Below, one piece after another: positions 6,672 to 11,518 of a stretch of 12,644 bases of DNA. This stretch comes from Clostridiales bacterium. GTDB taxonomy: Bacteria; Bacillota; Clostridia; Oscillospirales; Oscillospiraceae. Made by a program: the position numbers and the translations under genes. Where the stretch lies: assembly GCA_004553495.1 (NCBI GenBank), contig SFLE01000032.1, forward strand, positions 1 through 12,644, in the 5' to 3' direction. The notes under the pieces were generated by a model. That model ran no database searches and was not told where the DNA came from. It was given only the letters and a program-made list of their open reading frames with translations. The stretch's first letter is position 1; each line of letters begins with the position of its first letter.

Positions 6672-6745
6672 GGCTCCGTTGCGTAAAGGGAGCTGTCGGC
6701 GTAAGCCTGACTGATGAGGTGGAATCATATCCTCGGCGCAAGCTG
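6672..6745 (+). repeat. Dispersed repeat family A, copy 3 (full length)
   Basis: GGCTCCGTTGCGTAAAGGGAGC, then TGTCGGCGTAAGCCTGA, GATGAGGTGGAAT, and a third hairpin CGGC GCAA GCTG. It begins 10 bp after the MFS stop codon. Confidence 0.75.
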
Positions 6746-6761
6746 ATACAATCAGGCAACT

Positions 6762-6789
6762 AAAAGAACACCCCGAGGGGTGTTTTTTA
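6762..6789. terminator. Bidirectional terminator
   Basis: AACACCC (6767-6773), loop CGAG, GGGTGTT (6778-6784), then TTTTAT on the plus strand and TTCTTTTA on the minus strand. It ends both the MFS gene and the lipoprotein gene, whose stop codon is at 6790. Confidence 0.88.
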
Positions 6790-7356
6790 TTAGTCTTCGT
6801 CAGTGAGCGTCATGCCGAGACTAAGTATATATTCGTCGCATTTGTCTACGAGGAGCTTGCCGTTTGTCATCGGCAGACCGACAAAGTCAGCGGCGAGCGG
6901 AACGCTGCCGGAGTTGGAGCCGTCAAGCTCGCCAAAATAAAAGGCAAAGCTTAGGTGCGGCTCGGAGGTCTTTACCTCGCTGAAATCTAAATACATTATC
7001 TCGCGCGATACATTCGCGGCTTCTACCTGTTCGGCGTATTTGGAGCCGTCAGCCTTCAGGTCCTCGTAGGAGGCATTGGTGGAGGGGACATACATTGCGC
7101 CGTCGATTCTTGCCACTTCGTTCGAGCCCTCGCGGTACCATATGTTGATATAAATACCGTCCTTGCTGTTGTTCACAAGCTCATATGATTTGTAGTGGCG
7201 CGGTGTTTCAGCCTTGACGGCTTCGGTCTGCTCGGGCTCTGTACTGCCGTTATCGGCGCTTTTATTGCCTCCGTTGTCGGTGGAGCCGTTTCCGCAAGCC
7301 GCCATGGATGCCATCATCATAACGGCAAGCAGAAACGCCATAAACTTTTTGTACAC
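6790..7356 (-). CDS. Hypothetical lipoprotein (GTG start)
   Basis: 188 aa. The start codon is GTG at 7356; AGGAG lies 7 nt upstream, and the next ATG, 5 codons in, is worse placed. The N terminus is a lipoprotein signal: MYKKF, a hydrophobic core, and the lipobox M-A-A-C with the lipidated cysteine at C21. A Gly/Asn/Ser/Asp-rich tether follows (22-50), then a globular domain of roughly 135 residues. That domain includes IYINIWYREG, MYLDFSEVKTSEPHLSFAFYFGEL and an acidic C terminus, and is mostly predicted strand. It should face the outside of the membrane. I do not recognise the family. It is a single gene with a long upstream region that holds a striking inverted repeat. Confidence 0.8.
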   Translation of the reverse strand: MYKKFMAFLLAVMMMASMAACGNGSTDNGGNKSADNGSTEPEQTEAVKAETPRHYKSYELVNNSKDGIYINIWYREGSNEVARIDGAMYVPSTNASYEDLKADGSKYAEQVEAANVSREIMYLDFSEVKTSEPHLSFAFYFGELDGSNSGSVPLAADFVGLPMTNGKLLVDKCDEYILSLGMTLTDED

Positions 7357-7464
7357 TTGCAGTCTCCTTTAAATATTTTGTGTTTTGTGTGGTATGCGTT
7401 AATCTCTGCGGACCTTTCAAAACCCACCGTCGGGGATCACCTCGCTTTCCGTATCGCGCAAGTG

Positions 7465-7625
7465 TCAAAAAGTGTACATTTTGATAGTGATACCCAAACA
7501 CACTATTGTTTGACAAATTCGTACATAAAAGATGCTAATTATGCGCGAATACTTGCCATTATGCCAAATATACAGTATCATAACATAAGTTAATTGCGGC
7601 TATCAAAATGTACACTTTTTGATAG
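7465..7625. repeat. 161-bp element bounded by perfect 23-bp inverted repeats
   Basis: 7465-7487 is the exact reverse complement of 7600-7622. The right arm is also part of a palindrome in itself (CTATCAAAA, 8 nt, TTTTGATAG, 7600-7625), and the left arm nearly so. The interior is A+T-rich and has no open frame of note. Two readings: a small non-autonomous element with terminal inverted repeats, or a pair of regulator sites flanking the lipoprotein promoter. The rest of 7357-7464 shows nothing I can name. Confidence 0.75.
7538..7567 (-). promoter_or_regulatory. Possible promoter of the lipoprotein gene
   Basis: Minus-strand TTGGCA (7562-7567), 18 bp, CATAAT (7538-7543). It lies between the two 23-bp arms; the predicted leader is about 170 nt. 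A TTGACA on the plus strand (7510-7515) has no good -10. Confidence 0.35.
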
Positions 7626-7640
7626 TAATAACAATGCATT

Positions 7641-7672
7641 AAAAAAGCAGAAGCGATTTTTCGCTTCTGCTT
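7641..7672 (-). terminator. Intrinsic terminator of the Ala/Lys-rich protein gene
   Basis: AAGCAGAAGCGA (7645-7656) pairs perfectly with 7661-7672 across a 4-nt loop, followed on the minus strand by Ts (7641-7644). It is 16 bp after the stop codon of the gene at 7689. Confidence 0.9.
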
Positions 7673-7688
7673 AAATTTTTCTTCGGTC

Positions 7689-8312
7689 TCAGCCGATAAT
7701 AAGAGTGTTCATAATTGCGAGCATTTCGGGGTTGGTGCGCAGCTTTATGCGCTCCTCCTCGCTGTCGTCGCCCATGAGAACGACAGTAACGAGCACATAG
7801 TCCGCAGTGGAGTCGGCTGCGGGGAACGCCATGCAGTAGCTGCCGCCGTTTGTGTAGCAAATGCCGCTCACGCCGCTGAAGCTGACCTTGCCGAAGTTTT
7901 TGTAATGCTCGGCAACGGATTTCTCCAGCTCTGCGAAGCCCTCGCCGTGGTAGTAGGGGGCATATTCTATCTGCATCGCAAAATCGTCGGCGTAGATTAC
8001 CGCGACATGGGAGTCGCCGGTGTCGGAAACGAAGTCCTCGGACACGACGGCGAACGAGTGCTTATCTCCGTCGTAGCCGACGCTTACGCTGATCTCGCGC
8101 GCATCCTTGTAGCCGCTTGCGAATGTGTAAACGCCGGTCTGGGGATTTTTGATGGTAAACTCGGCCTTCTTTGCGCCGGCCTTAGCCGCCGGAGCCTTTG
8201 CCGCCTTGGGAGTCGCCGCGGGCTTTTTGCCGCCGCCCTTGCCTTTGAGCGCCAGAGCCGCGCCTGCTGCCGCCGCTGCTGCGATAGGTGCGATAACGAG
8301 CCATTTTTTCAT
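7689..8312 (-). CDS. Hypothetical anchored protein with Ala/Lys/Pro linker
   Basis: 207 aa from the ATG at 8312, selected because GGAGG (8321-8325) lies 8 nt upstream; the ATG at 8327 overlaps that binding site. Residues 1-22 (MKKWLVIAPIAAAAAAGAAL) are a signal anchor with no lipobox cysteine. Residues about 23-50 are a low-complexity Lys/Ala/Pro/Gly stretch resembling histone-H1-like tails, likely a flexible tether across the wall. The rest is a strand-rich domain (PQTGVYTFASGYKDAREISVSVGYDGDKHSFAVVS is its start) with two cysteines (CYTNGGSYC) that could form a disulfide outside the cell. I do not recognise a family. The gene has its own promoter, with a palindrome between the boxes, and its own terminator. 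Confidence 0.78.
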   Translation of the reverse strand: MKKWLVIAPIAAAAAAGAALALKGKGGGKKPAATPKAAKAPAAKAGAKKAEFTIKNPQTGVYTFASGYKDAREISVSVGYDGDKHSFAVVSEDFVSDTGDSHVAVIYADDFAMQIEYAPYYHGEGFAELEKSVAEHYKNFGKVSFSGVSGICYTNGGSYCMAFPAADSTADYVLVTVVLMGDDSEEERIKLRTNPEMLAIMNTLIIG

Positions 8313-8348
8313 TGTATCTACCTCCATATATTTTTGCTGTTTTTTTTA

Positions 8349-8378
8349 ATTTTACCCCATCATGGGGCGGGTAGTCAA
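8349..8378 (-). promoter_or_regulatory. Promoter of the Ala/Lys-rich protein gene, with operator-like dyad
   Basis: Minus-strand TTGACT (8373-8378), 18 bp, TAAAAT (8349-8354). The spacer contains a 13-bp dyad CCCCATCATGGGG (8355-8367), a natural place for a repressor or MerR-like activator. Confidence 0.7.
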
Positions 8379-8383
8379 GCGCA

Positions 8384-8412
8384 TTGACTACAGCGCCGAC
8401 ATTTGGTACAAT
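8384..8412 (+). promoter_or_regulatory. Promoter facing folD
   Basis: TTGACT (8384-8389), 17 bp, TACAAT (8407-8412). The predicted start near 8419 is about 275 nt before the folD ATG, with two repeats in between. Its -35 box is the mirror image of the divergent promoter's -35 box, 5 bp away. Confidence 0.75.
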
Positions 8413-8454
8413 TTCATGGAATGCATCGGCGCAGGAGTTGAGCGGAAGCCAACG

Positions 8455-8501
8455 ATCCCTCAGTCAGCCTGCGGCTGACAGCTTCCCCTCAAGGGGAAGC
8501 C
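8455..8501 (-). repeat. Dispersed repeat family A, copy 4
   Basis: On the minus strand: GGCTTCCCC TTGA GGGGAAGC, then TGTCAGCCGCAGGCTGACTGA and GGGAT. It sits inside the predicted folD leader. Confidence 0.78.
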
Positions 8502-8573
8502 ACGGGCAGAAGCGTTGGCTGCAAGCCGGAGGGATTGTCTGCTGAACCTTGCTGCGCACTTGCGGCAACAAGG

Positions 8574-8669
8574 TAGGGGCGAGCATTGCTCGCCCGCTGT
8601 TATGGTTTTGCCGGTGCTCACCGGTTGGGACACCGGATATATATGTATAGGCAGGCGCGTCGATGCGCC
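8574..8669 (-). repeat. Dispersed repeat family C, copy 4
   Basis: Contains the hairpin GGGCGAG CATTG CTCGCCC (8577-8595), GGTTTTGCCGG (reverse complement of the copy 1 segment), and a CCGGATATATATGTATAGG block that also occurs at 11301-11319. It runs up to just before the folD ribosome binding site. Confidence 0.65.
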
Positions 8670-8694
8670 TATGAAAAGGATAGGAGTGAGCCGT

Positions 8695-9537
8695 ATGGCG
8701 GTTTTGATGGACGGAAAAAAGCTTGCGGAAAAGCTGTGCAGCGAGGTCGCGGAGGCGGCGGGAAAGCTCGCGCGCAGACCGTGTCTTGCGGCGGTGCTCG
8801 TCGGCACCGATCCGGCATCGCAGATATATGTGCGCAACAAGGAGCGCGACTGCCAAAAGTGCGGCATTGACAGCAGGAGATATGACCGCGACGAAGCCGT
8901 GAGCGAGGCGGAGCTGCTCTCGCTTATCGCCGACCTCAACGCCGACGACACGGTGGACGGCATCCTCGTTCAGCTTCCGCTGCCGGAGCATATCTGCGAG
9001 CGCAATGTCATAAACGCGATCGACCCCGACAAGGATGTTGACGCGTTCCACCCGATAAATGTCGGCAAAATGGTGACCGGACAGGCGCACCTGCTGCCGT
9101 GCACGCCCGCGGGCATCATGGAAATGCTGCGCGAATACGGCATCTCGCCGGACGGCAAGCACTGCGTCATCGTTGGGCGCAGCAATATCGTCGGCAGACC
9201 CATGGGTATGCTCATGCTCAACGCCGATGCCACCGTGACATACTGCCACCGCCGCACCCGCGACCTCGCGGCGCTTACGCGCATGGCGGATATACTCATC
9301 GTTGCTGCCGGATGCCCGCGGCTCATAACGGGCGATATGGTGCGCTCCGGCGCGGTGGTCATTGATGTTGCGATGAACCGCGACAGCGAGACCGGACGGT
9401 TTTTCGGCGATGTGTGCTTTGACGAGGTCGAGCCCAAGGCGGCGTTTATAACGCCCGTGCCCGGCGGCGTCGGACCGATGACGCGTGCGCAGCTCATGCG
9501 AAACATCCTCGAAGCCAGCCGCAGCCGCCAGAGTTGA
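8695..9537 (+). CDS. folD: Methylenetetrahydrofolate dehydrogenase / cyclohydrolase
   Basis: 280 aa from the ATG at 8695, with GGAG 8 nt upstream; the 60-codon open extension to 8515 is translated repeat DNA. FolD oxidises 5,10-methylene-THF to methenyl-THF and hydrolyses it to 10-formyl-THF, feeding purine synthesis and Met-tRNA formylation. Catalytic residues fit the family: Y45 and K49 (SQIYVRNKER), Q93 in DGILVQLPLP, D116 in DPDKDVDAFHP. PCTPAGIM (135-142) and the nucleotide-binding GRSNIVGRPM (161-170) follow, then VTYCHRRT and PGGVGPMTRAQL near the end. One small deviation is KDVDA where KDVDG is commoner. Intact and monocistronic; no other folate gene is nearby. Confidence 0.95.
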   Translation: MAVLMDGKKLAEKLCSEVAEAAGKLARRPCLAAVLVGTDPASQIYVRNKERDCQKCGIDSRRYDRDEAVSEAELLSLIADLNADDTVDGILVQLPLPEHICERNVINAIDPDKDVDAFHPINVGKMVTGQAHLLPCTPAGIMEMLREYGISPDGKHCVIVGRSNIVGRPMGMLMLNADATVTYCHRRTRDLAALTRMADILIVAAGCPRLITGDMVRSGAVVIDVAMNRDSETGRFFGDVCFDEVEPKAAFITPVPGGVGPMTRAQLMRNILEASRSRQS

Positions 9538-9548
9538 ATAGTGTCGTG

Positions 9549-9622
9549 CGGCTAACGCCGAGATATAATTCCACCTCATCGGTCAGGCTTACGCCTGACA
9601 GCTCCCTTTACGCAAGGGAGCC
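9549..9622 (-). repeat. Dispersed repeat family A, copy 5 (full length)
   Basis: On the minus strand: GGCTCCCTTGCGTAAAGGGAGC, TGTCAGGCGTAAGCCTGA, GATGAGGTGGAAT and the third hairpin CGGC GTTA GCCG. The last differs in loop but keeps the stem of the other full copies. It begins 12 bp after the folD stop. Confidence 0.78.
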
Positions 9623-9645
9623 AAGGCGCGAGCAAACAATGTGCA

Positions 9646-9745
9646 GATAAAAAGAGCAGACCGGAGACCGGTCTGCTAAACAGGGTTGTGGGATAAAGAT
9701 ATGAGCCGCGGTCTTGCCCTGCAAGACCTTTTGGATAAGCTGTGC
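9646..9745 (-). ncRNA. Candidate small RNA (~100 nt)
   Basis: No gene runs on the minus strand here, yet the strand has a complete transcription unit: a promoter (9750-9778), about 65 nt of sequence, and an intrinsic terminator (9649-9677). Near the 5' end is a hairpin whose arms are GGTCTTGC/GCAAGACC (9710-9728). Its loop side CAGGG can pair with CCCTG at 9681-9685, which would make an H-type pseudoknot. The segment between is C-rich and unpaired (ATCCCACAACCC), like the C-rich seed regions of Firmicutes sRNAs that target Shine-Dalgarno sequences. It does not match SRP RNA, 6S RNA, tmRNA, RNase P or a common riboswitch that I can recall. It is divergent from the DUF378-like gene. Confidence 0.5.
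9649..9677 (-). terminator. Minus-strand terminator of the candidate small RNA
   Basis: AGCAGACCGG (9655-9664) pairs perfectly with CCGGTCTGCT (9668-9677), loop AGA; on the minus strand CTCTTTTTATC follows. On the plus strand there is no T-run, so it is a poor terminator for folD. Confidence 0.75.
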
Positions 9746-9749
9746 TTAG

Positions 9750-9778
9750 ATAATACAGCGTTTGCGGGCTCTTGTAAA
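9750..9778 (-). promoter_or_regulatory. Promoter of the candidate small RNA
   Basis: Minus-strand TTTACA (9773-9778), 17 bp, TATTAT (9750-9755); predicted start near 9743. Its quality equals that of the rplJ and prfB promoters. Confidence 0.65.
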
Positions 9779-9829
9779 GAGCGAACGGACACTACTTTTG
9801 TCGAACGCAAAATTTCCGCAAATAAATTT

Positions 9830-9843
9830 TTCCCGCGCGGGAA
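9830..9843. promoter_or_regulatory. 14-bp perfect palindrome in the DUF378 leader
   Basis: TTCCCGCGCGGGAA, centred 35 bp before the start codon and 13 bp before the ribosome binding site AAGGAG (9856-9861). Operator-like; regulator unknown. No convincing plus-strand promoter was found for this gene in 9680-9829. Confidence 0.45.
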
Positions 9844-9871
9844 TACTGAGTGGGAAAGGAGTGTTTGCAGG

Positions 9872-10081
9872 ATGATAATCGACCGCATAGCGCTTATTCT
9901 GACCATAATCGGCGGCATAAACTGGGGCAGCATCGGTCTGTTCCGTTTTGATATTGTCGCATGGATATGCGGCGGACAGACCGCAACGGTCAGCCGTGTT
10001 ATTTACACGCTCGTCGGACTTGCCGCGCTTTGGTGCATTTCCATGCTGTTCCGCCACGACGCATTGCCCGATGAACAATAA
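9872..10081 (+). CDS. DUF378-like small membrane protein
   Basis: 69 aa from the ATG at 9872, with AAGGAG 10 nt upstream. A longer in-frame extension to 9686 would add a charged, non-membrane segment across the promoter and palindrome region and is rejected. Two hydrophobic spans at about 5-27 (IALILTIIGGINWGSIGLF) and 40-61 (VSRVIYTLVGLAALWCISML) are joined by a short loop. The motif GGINWGxxGLFxFDIV is the hallmark of the DUF378 (YuzA-like) family of small Firmicutes membrane proteins, whose function is unknown. It is a single gene, convergent with rplL across a shared terminator. Confidence 0.88.
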   Translation: MIIDRIALILTIIGGINWGSIGLFRFDIVAWICGGQTATVSRVIYTLVGLAALWCISMLFRHDALPDEQ

Positions 10082-10083
10082 AC

Positions 10084-10115
10084 AAAAACCTCCGTTCGAT
10101 CGAACGGAGGTTTTT
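10084..10115. terminator. Bidirectional terminator between DUF378-like gene and rplL
   Basis: A 32-nt perfect palindrome centred on GATC, with A5 and T5 at its ends and the core CCTCCGTTC/GAACGGAGG. It ends the DUF378 transcript 2 bp after its stop codon and the rplJ-rplL transcript 17 bp after rplL. Confidence 0.92.
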
Positions 10116-10132
10116 CAATGTTAAGTAATTTC

Positions 10133-10504
10133 TTACTTGATCTCGACTGCTGCGCCGACTGCCTCGAGCTGAGCCTTGAGAGCCTCTGCGTCTTCCTTGG
10201 AAACGCCTTCCTTGACAGGAACGGGAACCTTCTCGACGAGAGCCTTTGCGTCTGCCAGACCCAGACCGGTGATACCGCGGATCTCCTTGATGACCTTGAT
10301 CTTCTCTGCGCCGAAGCTGGTCATGACGACATCGAACTCGGTCTTCTCTGCAACTGCCTCTGCTGCGCCGCCTGCTGCGGGTGCTGCTGCTGCGACTGCG
10401 GAAACGCCGAAGGTCTCGCAGATCTCGTCAACGAGCTCCTTGAGCTCAAGAACGGAAAGAGCCTTGATCTCATCGATCATGGCGGTGATTTTTTCGCTTG
10501 CCAT
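10133..10504 (-). CDS. rplL: 50S ribosomal protein L7/L12
   Basis: 123 aa from the ATG at 10504, with GGAGG 8 nt upstream (a TTG five codons earlier overlaps that site). L7/L12 forms the dimers of the ribosomal stalk that recruit and activate translation GTPases. The N-terminal dimerisation helices (MASEKITAMIDEIKALSVLE) are followed by an Ala/Gly/Pro hinge (about 38-52). The C-terminal factor-binding domain runs from EKTEFDVVMTSFGAEKIKVI through IRGITGLGLADAKALVEKVP to the C terminus EAVGAAVEIK. All is typical in length and order. It is the second gene of the rplJ-rplL operon, followed at once by a terminator rather than by rpoB. Confidence 0.98.
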   Translation of the reverse strand: MASEKITAMIDEIKALSVLELKELVDEICETFGVSAVAAAAPAAGGAAEAVAEKTEFDVVMTSFGAEKIKVIKEIRGITGLGLADAKALVEKVPVPVKEGVSKEDAEALKAQLEAVGAAVEIK

Positions 10505-10538
10505 TATAATTTCCTCCAAATTTAATGTTTAGTGCAGC

Positions 10539-11066
10539 TTACTCTGCTGCTTCTGCGGGAGCGGCTGCGCCGCCCTTCTGCTCTACGACCTCGCTCAGGC
10601 ATACTGCAAGACCGCCGATGATGGCGTTCAGAGAGCCTGCCAGCTTGGAATACAGGTCGTTCTTGCTAGTGAGTGCAGACAGTGCAACTATCTCCTGCTC
10701 ACTGAGGATCTTGCCCTCCATGAAAGCTGCCTTGACATTGAACTTGTCGCCGAGCTTCTTGGAGTAGTCATTGATGATGCGGAACGGTGCGATGGGGTCA
10801 TCGCTGCTGGTTGCCAGAGAAGTGCTGCCGTTGAGGACGGGATCGAGCTCGCTCATGCCGACCTTGTCGATAGCAATTCTGGTCAGGGTGTTCTTGACGA
10901 CGGTGTAGTCAACACTCTCCTTGCGCATCTCGGTACGAAGAGCCGTATCCTCTGCCACGGTGATGCCCTGGTAATCTACAAAGATACCGGCGCTTGCCGC
11001 GTTGATGCGCTCGACGAGGGCTTCTACTATCGCCTGCTTCTCGCTGAGAACTTTTGCGTTAGGCAT
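10539..11066 (-). CDS. rplJ: 50S ribosomal protein L10
   Basis: 175 aa. L10 forms the stalk base, binds 23S rRNA near the L11 site with its N-terminal domain, and carries L7/L12 dimers on its C-terminal helix. Typical features: the N-terminal start LSEKQAIVEALVERI, the conserved VDYQGITVAEDTALRTEMRKE, VVKNTLTRIA, and LNGSTSLATSSDDPIAPFRII. The C-terminal part is helical and ends in an Ala/Glu-rich tail. GGAGGTG precedes the ATG. The gene is preceded by an L10 leader; in related systems free L10-L12 complex binds the leader and represses the operon. The expected upstream rplK-rplA genes are absent; repeats and an iron regulator lie there instead. Confidence 0.98.
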   Translation of the reverse strand: MPNAKVLSEKQAIVEALVERINAASAGIFVDYQGITVAEDTALRTEMRKESVDYTVVKNTLTRIAIDKVGMSELDPVLNGSTSLATSSDDPIAPFRIINDYSKKLGDKFNVKAAFMEGKILSEQEIVALSALTSKNDLYSKLAGSLNAIIGGLAVCLSEVVEQKGGAAAPAEAAE

Positions 11067-11104
11067 GTGTGTTTTTTCACCTCCACACTAATGTTCACGC
11101 TCGT

Positions 11105-11211
11105 AAAGAAAACCTCCCCGTCCGTGGACAGAGAGGCTGTAAGCAATCAAAACTATTGATGCTATCCTCGGCAGGATTTACTCCTTGCGGAACCTGCTGT
11201 CTTTGGAGCGC
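11105..11211 (-). promoter_or_regulatory. Ribosomal protein L10 leader (autoregulatory RNA)
   Basis: Minus-strand transcript from about 11211 to 11105. The 5' part carries the L10-leader signature: GACAGCAGG, a loop, then AATCCTGCCGAGGATAGC, which forms the L10-L12 binding stem with its kink-turn-like internal loop. The 3' part is a terminator hairpin (11113-11136, CCTCTCTGTC/GACGGGGAGG with G-U pairs) followed by TTTTCTTT. The layout matches the Firmicutes L10 leader, where L10(L12) binding promotes termination before rplJ. Confidence 0.88.
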
Positions 11212-11217
11212 TCGACT

Positions 11218-11246
11218 ATAATATCAGTAATATCCCCATTTGTCAA
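11218..11246 (-). promoter_or_regulatory. Promoter of rplJ-rplL
   Basis: Minus-strand TTGACA (11241-11246), 17 bp, TATTAT (11218-11223), with an A8 tract immediately upstream of the -35 box (11248-11254), a likely UP element. Confidence 0.88.
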
Positions 11247-11254
11247 GTTTTTTT

Positions 11255-11329
11255 AGAGGCGTTTTTCCGCAGTTACGAATACGGTTATTGCGGTGTCCCG
11301 ACCGGAGATATATGCATAGGTAGGTGCGC
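11255..11329 (+). repeat. Dispersed repeat family C, copy 5
   Basis: AGAGGCGTTTTTCCGCAG (as at 1377-1390), then ACGGTTATTGCGGTGTCCCG, ACCGGAGATATATGCATAGG and AGGTGCGCC. The last part matches the block at 8633-8662. It abuts the rplJ promoter. Confidence 0.65.
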
Positions 11330-11341
11330 CAAATCGCCACT

Positions 11342-11387
11342 AAAAAAACCGAAAAATCACGGACGGGGGAGTCCGTGATTTCCGGTT
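11342..11387 (-). terminator. Intrinsic terminator of the DtxR-family regulator gene
   Basis: Long stem with inner arms ATCACGGAC/GTCCGTGAT (11356-11364 with 11371-11379) and outer arms AACCG/CGGTT; T7 follows on the minus strand (11342-11348). About 130 nt after the stop codon. The region 11388-11518 holds one more weak hairpin (TTATCAC/GTGAT, near 11440-11460) and nothing else I can name. Confidence 0.82.
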
Positions 11388-11518
11388 ACATAAATAAAGA
11401 AGAGGTTGAACAAAAGCTCGCGCCCGGTGTATCAGGCTTATCACGCTTTGTGATCATAATATACCCCATACGCGAACGCCTTTCCGCTCCAAACAGACCG
11501 CCTTTGGCTCCGAAACGG

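Noticed and set aside
8515..8694. 60-codon N-terminal extension of FolD
   Set aside because: Encoded by family A and C repeats and missing in the family; the ATG at 8695 has a good ribosome binding site and gives normal length.
9655..9677. Hairpin after folD as the folD terminator
   Set aside because: The plus strand after the stem reads AAACAGGG with no T-run; the T-run is on the minus strand.
9686..9871. Extended DUF378-like protein beginning at a GTG
   Set aside because: The extra segment is charged, unlike the family, and covers the candidate small-RNA promoter and the palindrome; the internal ATG has AAGGAG.
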